The notes beneath the pieces were generated by a model, which made no database searches, was not told the origin of the DNA, and saw only the letters and a program-made list of their open reading frames with translations. Positions 19,889 to 30,348 of a stretch of DNA of 64,000 nucleotides are shown here, piece by piece. The stretch lies in contig NZ_BLZO01000011.1 of the NCBI RefSeq assembly GCF_014132355.1, positions 99,315 to 163,314 of the forward strand, in the 5' to 3' direction. Numbering within the stretch: the stretch's first letter is position 1; every line of letters begins with the position of its first letter. Position numbers and translations under genes: made by a program. Source of the stretch: Okeania sp. KiyG1 (GTDB taxonomy: Bacteria > Cyanobacteriota > Cyanobacteriia > Cyanobacteriales > Microcoleaceae).

Positions 19889-21013
19889 CTATTCCCCAGC
19901 GCGTAGCGCCTTATGTTTCAAACTCTCACACTGTCCATGATGGCGTAATAAATGATCACATAGCACTATAGCTACCATTGCTTCTACCATAGGCACAGCT
20001 CTAGGTAAAACGCAAGGGTCATGCCTTCCTTTAGCTGCCAACAATGCCTCTTCACCGCTACGACTCACAGTACGCTGCTCTTTACGAATTGTAGCAGTTG
20101 GTTTAAATGCTGCCCGCAACACAATATTTTCTCCATTAGAAATTCCTCCCTGTACCCCTCCAGAACGATTAGTAACAGTCCGAATTTCCCCTTGCTCATC
20201 TGTATAAAATTCATCATTATGCTCGCTACCTGTCAGAGTAGTACCCGCAAAACCAGAACCAATTTCAAATCCTTTGCTCGCTGGCAAAGACATTACACCC
20301 TTAGCTAAATCTGCTTCTAACTTATCAAATACAGGAGAACCAAGACCTTTCGGCACATTCCTGGCCACACATTCAACCACACCTCCCAGAGAATCTCCCA
20401 CATCCCGTATTTGCTCTACTAATTCAATCATCCTGTCTGCACATTCAGTATCTGGACAACGGACAATATTACTTTCTACTTGCTCTATAGTCACCGTTTC
20501 TAGGTCAACAATGGCCTCTAAATTTTTGATGCGCTTCACATAACCGACAATTTCCACGCCAGAATATTGTTTGAGAATTTTTTTAGCGATCGCCCCTGCA
20601 GCAACACGTCCAATTGTTTCTCTAGCTGAAGACCTCCCCCCACCTTGCCAGTTCCTGATACCATACTTAGCATCATAAGTTGCGTCGGCATGAGATGGAC
20701 GATATTTACTAGCCATCTCCTGATAATCTTGTGGACGAGCATCCTTATTTCTCACCAAAATCATAATTGGCGAACCCAAAGTTTGACCTTCAAATACTCC
20801 AGACAGTATTTCACAAATATCTGTTTCTTTGCGTGGCGTAGTAATCTTGCTTTGACCTGGACGCCTACGGTCTAACTCATATTGAATTTCTGCAACATCT
20901 ATTTCTAGTCTTGGAGGGCAACCATCAATTATAACTCCTACTCCTCCTCCGTGGGATTCACCAAATGTTGTGGCCCGAAATAGATGTCCAAATGTGTTGC
21001 CCATGAAACTCAA
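19889..21013 (-). CDS. aroC: Chorismate synthase
   Basis: A 374-residue protein that converts EPSP to chorismate, last step of the shikimate pathway, using reduced FMN. Signature [17 protein letters not shown] lies near residues 18-34, [16 protein letters not shown] at ~49-64, and [20 protein letters not shown] further on. The length is close to the family's usual ~360. The last residues (KHKALRAGE) include a short palindrome-derived GGCGCTACGCGC stretch and may be a small tail addition. Open frames on the opposite strand here are shadows. Confidence 0.97.
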   Translation of the reverse strand: MSFMGNTFGHLFRATTFGESHGGGVGVIIDGCPPRLEIDVAEIQYELDRRRPGQSKITTPRKETDICEILSGVFEGQTLGSPIMILVRNKDARPQDYQEMASKYRPSHADATYDAKYGIRNWQGGGRSSARETIGRVAAGAIAKKILKQYSGVEIVGYVKRIKNLEAIVDLETVTIEQVESNIVRCPDTECADRMIELVEQIRDVGDSLGGVVECVARNVPKGLGSPVFDKLEADLAKGVMSLPASKGFEIGSGFAGTTLTGSEHNDEFYTDEQGEIRTVTNRSGGVQGGISNGENIVLRAAFKPTATIRKEQRTVSRSGEEALLAAKGRHDPCVLPRAVPMVEAMVAIVLCDHLLRHHGQCESLKHKALRAGE

Positions 21014-21148
21014 ACTACAATAAAGGATTAAGACCTATATTTTAACCTGTTTTCTTTCAAGAAAGCACTCAGCGATCGGCAAATACTTTGCTCGGTCGAG
21101 AGTTTCGACTTAGTTAACAATTTGCGATACGGAGCGCGATATAATACG

Positions 21149-21518
21149 CTAGTTCTCACACTCAAGTAGTAACGATGGTGAAATTTGTATCTTCTGCACT
21201 AATCGCGACTTAAACATTTCTGGCAGTCTATCTATATAGACATAGACCTCTCCAGAAATCCCGCTCCCTACTAGAAACGGTACAGTCAGGGTTTGAGGAT
21301 TTTTTCTGATGTTGATTGACAAAGACTTAAATGTAGGTATAGACTGAACAGATGCGGTTGGGCAAGACCCGTCAATGCCTGTGGATGAGTAACCGCCGAC
21401 GGTAGGGACGTTGCATGCAACCTCCTTACAGCAGTGAAGTAAACATCAATTTGTCACGTTATGTGACGCTTTGTGTCAGTTTTATAGAGCAGTTGAGTGA
21501 CATACTCCCACACTAAGC
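21149..21518 (-). other. Degenerate sequence 3' of a tnpB remnant
   Basis: On the minus strand a frame stays open for about 99 codons (stop at 21149-21151), including SIPTFKSLSINIRKN and GSGISGEVYVYIDRLPEM, but it has no start codon and follows a stop. It lies directly 3' of the TnpB C-terminal remnant, where the guide (omega) RNA and right end of such elements lie. A GACGG/CCGTC pair near 21369-21402 could form a stem. Identity is not recognised. Confidence 0.3.
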
Positions 21519-21950
21519 TTACGCTATAGTGTGGTCTTCTCGTTTCGCTGACCTGCCATTGAATCGGGTTCCACGAGGTTTAAGGACGGAATGCCCTGCC
21601 TCCCTATTTTTTATAATATTTATCGCCACGTTTACATCGCGGTCTATTACTATGCTACAGTGGGGGCAAGAGTGGATTCTTTTATATAATTCCTTCTTAG
21701 CTTTTTAACCACAATTTGAGCAATCTTGGCTGGTATTTTTTGGGTTTATTGCTATAGTATTCCGTCCAGTCTTGGCCTCTTTTCCTAGGTCATGCTTCCC
21801 TACGGGATGCTGCGCAAACGCAAACAGAGGAGCTTTCCTATGGTCATGCTGGCCAAACACTAACAGCTTTGACAGTTAAAATAGTTAGGAATTGTCCCCA
21901 TCCACCATCATTAATTGACTTGCTCAATCGGGTTTTTTTAGCCCTTTAAT
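21519..21950 (-). pseudogene. TnpB C-terminal remnant with palindromic insertion
   Basis: Minus-strand reading gives LSKSINDGGWGQFLTILTVK, then (after a ~70-bp palindrome-rich insertion at about 21790-21860) KEAKTGRNTIAINPKNTSQD, CSNCG, a stop, then RIHSCPHCSIVIDRDVNVAI and a tail ending at 21519. CSNCG and CPHC are the zinc-ribbon cysteines and DRDVN the last RuvC Asp of TnpB. The in-frame stop after CSNCG and the insertion make it non-functional. The inserted piece (ATGCTGCGCAAACGC) belongs to the GCAAAC palindrome family. Confidence 0.8.
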
Positions 21951-22054
21951 ATTTAAGTTTTAGTTTCAAGACCCTATTATTAGAGGCCAGTTAAAATCAG
22001 TAATAATCTCCCGTTAAATCTGGATAATGACAACGAGAGAGTATTAATCAACAC

Positions 22055-22186
22055 CTAATCTTCGTGTTCATCAAAAGGGTCTCTTAACTCCTTAGCGGGA
22101 GGTCCGAAGGCTGTGTAAATTGAAAAGCTAGTAATGGCCACAACCATTACACCGATGGAGATACTAAGAACTGTTGCAGGTTCCAT
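22055..22186 (-). CDS. psbN: Photosystem II assembly protein PsbN
   Basis: A 43-residue protein starting MEPATVLSISIGVMVVAITS with one transmembrane segment (about residues 6-27) and the highly conserved tail PPAKELRDPFDEHED. PsbN is a thylakoid protein needed for assembly of photosystem II and for its repair, not a stable subunit. The position, divergent from psbH, is the usual one in cyanobacteria and plastids. Here the normally short psbN-psbH gap has been enlarged to 555 bp by an IS-derived insertion. Confidence 0.97.
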   Translation of the reverse strand: MEPATVLSISIGVMVVAITSFSIYTAFGPPAKELRDPFDEHED

Positions 22187-22208
22187 ATAATTCATTAAAA
22201 TTATGAGT

Positions 22209-22674
22209 GTTATAGTTTATAAAAATATAGTCACATAAGACATATCCTTATTTTACAGGTGTTGCCATGGCTGGGTGTTAGCGTTTGCCTAGCATGACCT
22301 AGGAAAGATCCTCCAGAGGAGGCACTACAACACCACTCCAGTTGCTTTAAGTCGGGGGACCCGCCCAACGCACTGGCTCCTCTATTCCATGGCCAAGGAA
22401 ATTTGGGACTACTTTTTCTTTTCCTCTTTGCATGATTATCTCCCTGATTCAATTTCTGCTTGGTCATAATACAGAGGCTTGGACGTAGGTTCTGATGTGT
22501 CTAGAGGTAGCGTGTCAGTCCAGGAATTTCACCCTATTAAAATCAGATCGTTGACTCTTGAGGCTATTTGATTGTCTATTATTGCAGAAATTGTTAAATT
22601 ATCTAAGGTAGTCGCCCAAATTTCTGGAGACAAAAGAGTATATTTAACTACATAAGACTATATTTATGTACAAC
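22209..22674 (-). mobile_element. Internally deleted IS of the 25200-26825 family, in psbN-psbH spacer
   Basis: The left edge GTTATAGTTTATAAAAATAT then AGTCAC..AAG and ACATATCC is the inverse of the right end of the element at 25200-26825 (GGATATGTCAT..ACTATA..). The right edge ACTATATTTATGTACAAC is the inverse of that element's left end GTTATACATAAATATAGT. Between them only the last ~30 codons of TnpB remain. It therefore looks like a ~466-bp deletion derivative placed between two divergent photosystem genes. Ends were set by comparison, plus or minus a few bases. Confidence 0.65.
22347..22450 (-). pseudogene. TnpB extreme C-terminal remnant
   Basis: Minus-strand frame reads KEKVVPNFLGHGIEEPVRWA then GPPT and a stop at 22347-22349. 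The same ending, KKVVPNVFDHGIEKPVRWAG then PPT, closes the tnpB pseudogene at 26707. A longer open frame in this interval on the same strand (22231-22467) is another phase and not a gene. Confidence 0.75.
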
Positions 22675-22741
22675 GTTTATTATACAATATTATTACAAAA
22701 GATTAAAAAATTCTGCTGAATTATAGATTACATAGAAACTT

Positions 22742-22945
22742 ATGGCACAAAGAACTGGATTAGGAGACCTGCTCAAACCTTTAAACTCTGAATATGGTAA
22801 AGTATCTCCCGGTTGGGGAACTACACTATTAATGGCAGTTTTTATTGGCTTATTTTTTGTCTTCTTGTTGATTATTCTCCAAATCTACAACTCTTCGTTG
22901 TTGTTAGAGAATGTTGATGTGGACTGGGCTAGTCTCACTAAATAA
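22742..22945 (+). CDS. psbH: Photosystem II reaction centre protein H
   Basis: A 67-residue protein, [20 protein letters not shown] followed by [20 protein letters not shown], one transmembrane helix (about 27-47) and a lumenal tail. PsbH is a small intrinsic subunit of photosystem II required for QA-QB function and CP47 assembly. The sequence is full length. Its native promoter region has probably been displaced or replaced by the IS remnant ending about 67 bp upstream. Confidence 0.97.
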   Translation: MAQRTGLGDLLKPLNSEYGKVSPGWGTTLLMAVFIGLFFVFLLIILQIYNSSLLLENVDVDWASLTK

Positions 22946-22960
22946 GATGAATTAAAGAGT

Positions 22961-23000
22961 AGGGCGAAGAAATTCAAATAACTAAAATTTCTCCAGCCCT
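22961..23000 (+). terminator. Stem-loop between psbH and tatA
   Basis: AGGGCGAAGAAATT pairs with AATTTCTCCAGCCCT across a ~11-nt loop, with two mismatches. No T-run follows, so it may be an mRNA 3'-stabilising or attenuating hairpin and not a classical terminator. Confidence 0.5.
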
Positions 23001-23052
23001 AGCTATATCCTTAAGTACTAATCTCAGATAAATTTTAGGAGTAAAAAACAAG

Positions 23053-23325
23053 ATGAATATTTTTGGTATTGGTCTCCCGGAAATGATTGTAATTTTAGTC
23101 GTAGCTCTTTTGATATTCGGTCCAAAGAAGCTACCAGAAATTGGTCGTAGTTTAGGGCAAGCGATAAATAGTTTTAAGGCAGGAGCTAAAGAGTTTGAAA
23201 ATGAGTTTAAACGAGAGGCAAAACAGTTAGAAGAAGGGTCTCAAGTTAGTCAGTATGCACCTGAATCAGAGTCAGAAAAAGTAGTAACTGTTTCTTCTCC
23301 TACAGAGACAAGCCAGAAAAGCTAG
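23053..23325 (+). CDS. tatA: Twin-arginine translocase subunit TatA/E
   Basis: A 90-residue protein: an N-terminal membrane helix (IGLPEMIVILVVALLIFGPK, residues 6-25), the FGPKKLPEIGRSLGQ hinge and amphipathic helix, and a charged tail. This is the pore-forming Tat component that moves folded twin-arginine proteins across thylakoid and plasma membranes. AGGAG lies 11 nt before ATG 23053. The order psbH-tatA-pth is shared with many cyanobacteria. Confidence 0.93.
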   Translation: MNIFGIGLPEMIVILVVALLIFGPKKLPEIGRSLGQAINSFKAGAKEFENEFKREAKQLEEGSQVSQYAPESESEKVVTVSSPTETSQKS

Positions 23326-23502
23326 TGCCGCTACGGGGAAGTCAAAAGTCAAAAGTATTGATTGGAAAGACTTTTAAGATTTTGTAACTGGTTAGTTATT
23401 TATGCCATCCTGAAGTAGTTGGTAAAAGTAGAGAAAAAAATCACCTGAGCCAATCCAAAAAATTATTATATTTTTGACAATTTAATTTTAATTCTTAAAG
23501 TA

Positions 23503-24147
23503 ATGAAAGAGGAGGCATCAGGGCAAAATTTAGTGATTCCTCAATTAATTGTAGGTTTGGGAAATCCAGAGCCGAAATACGAAAGAACTAGGCACAATAT
23601 AGGATTTGCAGCAGTTGATACTATCGCCAATATGTGGCAAACTTCTCTATCTGAAAACCGGAAATTTAAAGCGGAAATTGGAGAAGGCAGAGGTATAAAA
23701 TCCGATAAAATTTATTTGCTCAAACCCTTGACCTATATGAATAGGTCTGGCCAATCAGTGCGTGCGGTGTTAGATTGGTATAAATTGCAACCCAATTCAG
23801 TGCTGATTATATATGATGATATGGATTTACCAATGGGACGACTGCGACTACGGCTATCAGGGTCGGCAGGTGGCCATAATGGGATGAAGTCAGCGATCGC
23901 TCATTTAGGGACTCAAGAATTTCCTCGTTTACGGATAGGTATAGGTAAGCCAAAGAATGCTGGTGCTGAAAGTAGAGATCCAAATACTATTGGTCATGTT
24001 TTAGGAAAGTTTAGCCCAACGGAAAGTCAATTAATGACTCAAGTACTGAAATTAGTTGTAGAGGCAGTAGAGCTTTCTATGAGACAAGGAATAGAAAAAG
24101 CGATGAGTCTCTATAACAGTCGTAGTGTCAGCTTACCAGAAGATTAA
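23503..24147 (+). CDS. pth: Peptidyl-tRNA hydrolase
   Basis: A 214-residue protein. It releases tRNA from peptidyl-tRNAs that drop off ribosomes. VGLGNPEPKYERTRHNIGF carries the catalytic His (His31), and TYMNRSGQSV and YDDMDLPMGRLRLR follow, then GSAGGHNGMKS. An N-terminal extension of about 12 residues (MKEEASGQNLVIPQ) relative to E. coli is present; no better internal start is seen. Downstream of tatA on the same strand with a 177-bp gap. Confidence 0.95.
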   Translation: MKEEASGQNLVIPQLIVGLGNPEPKYERTRHNIGFAAVDTIANMWQTSLSENRKFKAEIGEGRGIKSDKIYLLKPLTYMNRSGQSVRAVLDWYKLQPNSVLIIYDDMDLPMGRLRLRLSGSAGGHNGMKSAIAHLGTQEFPRLRIGIGKPKNAGAESRDPNTIGHVLGKFSPTESQLMTQVLKLVVEAVELSMRQGIEKAMSLYNSRSVSLPED

Positions 24148-24273
24148 TTTACTATCAAAAATGGAGCGAGTGAGGACTCCTGGTAAATGGGAGATTATAC
24201 CGGGAGATAAATCGCGACTAAACAAACAAGCTAGCACTCCATTCAGATAGAATTATGAAACAATAGGAATATG

Positions 24274-24614
24274 CTTAAGATGCAGGGTTCGGTCAGTTCT
24301 TCAATATCTTAGCTTGGGTATGCAAGAAACGAGGGGTTTATTTTGGCCAGGTAGACTACAGATATACCAGTCAAATTTGTCCAAATTGTGGATCACATAC
24401 AGGCAAAAAAGATTTGTCTGAACGTATTCATAGATGTCCTGAATGTCACTACGAAATAAACCGTGATGTAGCAGCAGCAAAAGTAATTTGTCATCGAGGT
24501 GTTACTGCGGCCGAGTGCAGATCGTGGTTCAACAAATTGACGCTCGTTGGCGTACTGTCGGGGGTTGGAGACAATCTAGATAAGTGCCACTTAAGCTGTC
24601 ACCCTAAATCGTGA
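24274..24614 (+). pseudogene. TnpB C-terminal remnant (IS200/IS605 type)
   Basis: Reads DAGFGQFFNILAWVCKKRGV, YFGQVDYRYTSQICPNCG, KKDLSERIHRCPECHYEINR and DVAAAKVICHRG, i.e. the CPNCG..CPEC zinc ribbon and the last RuvC Asp (INRDV). Everything upstream, including the first two RuvC acidic residues, is missing. This lineage differs from the remnants at 21519 and 25411. It ends 45 bp before the next gene. Confidence 0.8.
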
Positions 24615-24632
24615 GGTTTGGGAATCTTCCGT

Positions 24633-24638
24633 TATAAT
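24633..24638 (+). promoter_or_regulatory. Candidate -10 box (TATAAT)
   Basis: TATAAT stands 22 bp before the ATG of the 91-residue gene at 24660, with GCAGAGGA serving as ribosome site. No convincing -35 is seen. Initiation would leave a very short leader. Confidence 0.4.
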
Positions 24639-24659
24639 CTTTAGATTTAACGGCAGAGG

Positions 24660-24935
24660 ATGTCAATAATGAGTTATAAAGGTTTACCAGAAACTACTGC
24701 TTATGTCAGAGTAACTCGTCAGTCTTGGCAAAAAGGCACTATCGAAGGAGAAGTAAGTGCTGGGTCATTTAATTGGCATTTTAAATGGGGTTTTCGCCAT
24801 AAAAAAACCCTTTACATTCAACCTTCTCAAGGACGTGCTTTAATTCAAGAACCTTTAGGTAGGTTTCTAGAAAAATGGGATTATCAACTAGAAGCTGGTG
24901 GAGATTACTATTTTACAATTAAAGCAAAATTTTAG
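24660..24935 (+). CDS. Conserved cyanobacterial protein, DUF3146-like
   Basis: A 91-residue soluble protein: LPETTAYVRVTRQSWQKGTI, then GEVSAGSFNWHFKWGFR, LYIQPSQGRALIQEPLGRFL and LEAGGDYYFTIKAKF. From memory this pattern (QSW, GRALIxEPLGRFLE, LExGGDY) is that of the cyanobacterial DUF3146 family, function unknown; a profile search would settle it. A second Met four codons in (MSYKG) is a possible alternative start. The last base of its stop codon is the first base of a family F inverted repeat. Confidence 0.75.
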   Translation: MSIMSYKGLPETTAYVRVTRQSWQKGTIEGEVSAGSFNWHFKWGFRHKKTLYIQPSQGRALIQEPLGRFLEKWDYQLEAGGDYYFTIKAKF

Positions 24936-25102
24936 GGTGCATCTCAATGCGTGAATAAAGCCAAAAATTTATCGTTTTTAGGGAACAGCGGTCAGACCCC
25001 GCGTCGGCGTTAGACGCAAGGGAATGCTGACCAAGAGAGGGAACAGGGAACAGGGAATATATAGGAAAAAAGTATTTTTGCAAATAAATATGAGATGCAC
25101 CC
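24935..25102 (+). repeat. MITE-like family F copy
   Basis: Starts GGGTGCATCTCA and ends TGAGATGCACCC, perfect 12-bp inverted termini. The interior has AGGGAACAGGGAACAGGG and AAAAAAGTATTTTTGCAAAT. A second copy with similar ends lies at about 59907-60019. The remainder of 24936-25410 shows no gene. Confidence 0.75.
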
Positions 25103-25410
25103 AAATTTTAGAAAAATTTAAGATATTAATTAGGTTGGTGGGAAATTTTAGTTGAACTTTAGCTGAAACAGATTAAAAGTAATTGTAAGTATAATAAAAG
25201 TTATACATAAATATAGTCATATATAGTCAAGTGATGTCAAATATCTTCGTTGATTTATACAAGCATAGCTACTAAATATTTGACAAAATTTAATAACTCC
25301 AAGGCTAAAGGTTTAATAGTATAATGAAATTGGCACGCTTAGTTTCAGACTAAATAATCATAAAAATTCCGAACTCCTCGAATCCTAATATAATTTTAAC
25401 CCCTTGATTT

Positions 25411-26707
25411 ATGAAATTAGTTGAGAGACATATCCCATACAAAAATCATCGGTTTTATGCTGAAATTGACCGACTGTGTTTATTGTCTAAAAATCTCTAT
25501 AACTATGCTAATTATTTAGTTCGTCAGTCTTTTATATTTGAAAAGACAAATCTATCTTATTATGACCTGCAAAAAACACTCTCTACTCAATCAGATTATC
25601 AAGCAATACCAGCTAAAGTATCTCAACAAATCTTGATGATTTTAGATAGAAACACCGAAAAGTTTTTAGCAGCAAACGAAGTTTATCTAAAGAACCCATC
25701 AAAGTTTAAATGCTCGTCCTCGTCTTCCTAGATATAAAAATAAAATAAAGGGAAGATTTCTTGTAGTTTATACCACACAAGCAATCAGCAAGAAGCAATT
25801 AAAACAAGGAATTATTAATCCCAGTCAAACAGGGATTTATCTAAAAACATTAGTACCTACTTCACAAATTAAACAAGTTCGTCTCATTCCTAGACTTAAT
25901 CATTATGTAATTGAGGTCATTTATGAAGCAATGCGAGAAACAATACGAGCTAGAGAAAAATCGTTGTGCCAGTATTGATATAGGATTAAACAACTTAGCT
26001 ACATTTTCATGTCGGCGACAGCCGAAACCTTTAATAAGCGCCGGAATAAAACCCAAGAGTGATCAATGGCAGACCGTTAAAATCTATAAATCAATACTAC
26101 AACAAAGTTAAGAGTTCCTTACAATCTCAACTCAAAGAAAATCAATGGAGTAAGAGGCTGAAAAAGCTGATGCTAAAAAGAGAATTTAAAATCAACGATT
26201 ATCTTCATAAACCATCTAGTTTGATTATTAATACCCTGATTAATCAGAAAATAGGAACAGTAATAATAGGACACAATCCAGAGTGGAAGCAGAAGATAAA
26301 CTTAGGGAAAAGAAATATTTCATATTTTGTATCTGTTCCCTATAACAGGTTAATAGAAATGTTATCTTATAAAGCCAAGATGGTAGGGATAGATGTAATT
26401 ATTACAGAAGAATCTTACACCTCCGCATCAAGTTTTATAGATAATGATTTGATTCCAGTTTACACTGAAGGTGAGAAAAATAATGTCACCTTTTCAGGAA
26501 AAAGAATAAAGCGATGCAGCGCCGCCAAAGGGGGTTTCCCCCATGAACGACTGCATCAAGACAAAGAGGAATGCAATTGTACCGCAAGCATTGGATTAAT
26601 TAATGAGTCACGTGAACGGTTCTTTGAACATTATGAAAAAAGTAGTCCCAAATGTCTTTGACCATGGGATAGAGAAGCCAGTGCGTTGGGCGGGTCCCCC
26701 GACTTAA
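25411..26707 (+). pseudogene. tnpB: tnpB, broken by at least four frame changes
   Basis: Recovered in order: MKLVERHIPYKNHRFYAEID (25411), RPRLPRYKNKIKGRFLVVYT (another frame), ASIDIGLNNLATF with the first RuvC Asp (~25970), NGRPLKSINQYYNKVKSSLQ, VIITEESYTSASSFIDND, RIKRC, then VNGSLNIMKKVVPNVFDHG and a stop at 26705-26707. Breaks lie near 25710, 25925, 26010-26060 and 26600. A palindromic repeat is inserted at about 26512-26562. The protein would be an RNA-guided nuclease of IS200/IS605-type elements if whole; this one is dead. Confidence 0.85.
26512..26562. repeat. GATGCAG palindromic element inside tnpB
   Basis: GCGATGCAGCGCC and the inverse end CGACTGCATC flank AAAGGGGGTTTCCCCCAT, a compact double hairpin of a type common in cyanobacterial spacers. 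It splits the tnpB reading between RIKR and the CTASxGLIN region while keeping the frame open. Confidence 0.65.
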
Positions 26708-28781
<2,074 letters not shown>

Positions 28782-29190
28782 GTTATTAGTTACTAAAAAA
28801 GTTTTTATTATTGTTTGTTATCAGGTTGAATCGCCTTATCTTAGGTAATTACTAAATAATCTTAAGTACAGCATTAAGTATTGTTATATTTTCTAATATT
28901 AATTGTTGATAGTTACCTTTGATCGTTCAAAAGTGGTTAACTTTTTGATTAAGGAAGAAATCTTTTTCATTGAGTAGTAATTTACCAGATCGAGGGTGAC
29001 TCAATAGTGCTGATTGGACTTTTAGAGTATAGCAGTTAAAGCAAAGGTTAGGACAGCTCAAGAATCTAAAACTTAGACCAGGCAAGATGTTTCCTTCTGC
29101 CTTCTGCCTTCTGCCCTCTGCCTTCTGCCTTCTACTGTAACTTGCACTAATTTGGAGAAATGCAAGAAATCAAAGCTTTGAGGGGGTCTT
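28782..29190. other. Spacer with TTCTGCC tandem repeats
   Basis: Heptamer TTCTGCC units run from about 29094 to 29133 (CCTTCTGCCTTCTGCC and variants). No gene, RNA or clear promoter is visible in the rest. Confidence 0.55.
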
Positions 29191-29619
29191 ATGGCCTACT
29201 GGATTAAAATAGATTATGAAAGAAGTAAATACTTGATCGATCTTGATCGTATTACTGCTTTTTCTTGTCAGTCAAATAAGCGACTAACTTTCTGGTTGCC
29301 AAATAGCAGTCAGCTAATTATTTTAAATAAACAAAGTTGCGAATATGAGTATCAGTTAGTCCTAGAATATATTAAAGACAAAATTGAGATAAACTATCTA
29401 CCTAATAGTGAATTTTGGGTGCAAATTATGTACGACCGCCATGAATGGTTTATCAATTTGAATTGTATTAGTACATTTGCTTTTGAACCAAATGGTCGTA
29501 TAACTTTTTGGCTACCAGATAGTACAAAAGATATTATTATTAGTCCTAATATAGATCCGGAAGCTTATAAAAAGGTTGTGGAATTTATCACAAAAGTAAC
29601 AGGGTATTCTTTACCTTGA
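29191..29619 (+). CDS. Internally duplicated small protein, unknown function
   Basis: A 142-residue protein made of two similar halves. Half 1 (about 3-66) has YWIKIDYERSKYLIDLDRIT, AFSCQSNKRLTFWLPNSSQL and a YQLVLEYIKDKI helix. Half 2 (about 74-139) has FWVQIMYDRHEWFINLNCIS, TFAFEPNGRITFWLPDST and YKKVVEFITKVTG. Each half looks like four or five beta strands and a helix. No signal peptide or known motif. It follows AGGGGGTC 6 bp before the ATG. Family not recognised. Confidence 0.7.
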   Translation: MAYWIKIDYERSKYLIDLDRITAFSCQSNKRLTFWLPNSSQLIILNKQSCEYEYQLVLEYIKDKIEINYLPNSEFWVQIMYDRHEWFINLNCISTFAFEPNGRITFWLPDSTKDIIISPNIDPEAYKKVVEFITKVTGYSLP

Positions 29620-29729
29620 AGAAGGAAGAAAGTCAAAAGTCAAAAGTCAAAAATAAAAAGTCAAAAGTAAGAATTTAAGAAGTAAATTATATATAGTGGT
29701 CAATTAGGAGTCAACGATTTAGCAAGTAT
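29620..29729. repeat. AAAAGTC tandem repeats
   Basis: GTCAAAAGTCAAAAGTCAAA and further AAAAGTC units follow the stop of the duplicated protein directly. The same unit recurs at 37500-37530. Confidence 0.6.
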
Positions 29730-30348
29730 TTAGGGCTTGCTGATTAAATCTAAAAGTATTTACAGATAAAGGTAAGTGCCTTTTTGGGGTCGAATTGCAG
29801 TGCCTGGGAACAGCTCTTCACGCTCAAATTTGAGCGTATTTTAGGCGCATAGTTGGGCAGAAAAATCACTATATCCAAAACGCCCGCTCCTACCTCCTCG
29901 CTCCCGACCCTTTTCTCCTGTCTCCCCTCCCTCCACGGTCGGGGTTAGGGGTGGGTTGGGAGGAAGAGGGGAGTGGGGAGTGGGGGAGTGGGGGAGTAGG
30001 GGAGATTAAATAGACATCTTCAATAATAAAAAATCAAATCAATAATTTCTCTGTACAGACGTTGCATAAGGGCGTCCCTACTATGGATGGAGGAGATGTG
30101 TAATATTGAAGTAATTTAAGAAATTATAAATTATAAATAGATATTATATAACCGGATTCTATGTGCAACCCCACCGGATTTGATATAAGAATTTTTCAGC
30201 AAGCCCTATTTATGCTTAATATTTAAGTGAGAATTTGACTCCTGATCGAGGTAACGGGCGAACGGCCAAAAGCTTGCGCATAACTATCGTTAACGCCCCT
30301 ACTACCTGACTCCTACACCTACTAAAAGACTTTTTCAGCAAACCCTAA
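29730..30348 (+). repeat. Nested MITE-like family A element
   Basis: It starts TTAGGGCTTGCTGATTAAAT like the copy at 18209. One possible end, TCAGCAAGCCCTA at 30196-30208, exactly inverts the start; a second, TCAGCAAACCCTAA, lies at 30335-30348. Inside are GGGAGTGGGGGAGTGGGGGA repeats, a segment shared with 18360-18470, and AACCGGATTCTAT. Probably one copy nested in or fused with another. The outer end overlaps the stop codon of the ROK kinase gene. Confidence 0.65.

Noticed and set aside
20021-20875. Several open frames opposite or within aroC
   Set aside because: Fully overlapped by a strongly conserved chorismate synthase; no independent motif or ribosome site.
22231-22467. 78-codon minus-strand open frame in the psbN-psbH spacer
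   Set aside because: Wrong phase of a tnpB C-terminal remnant and IS end; the right phase matches the ending at 26707.
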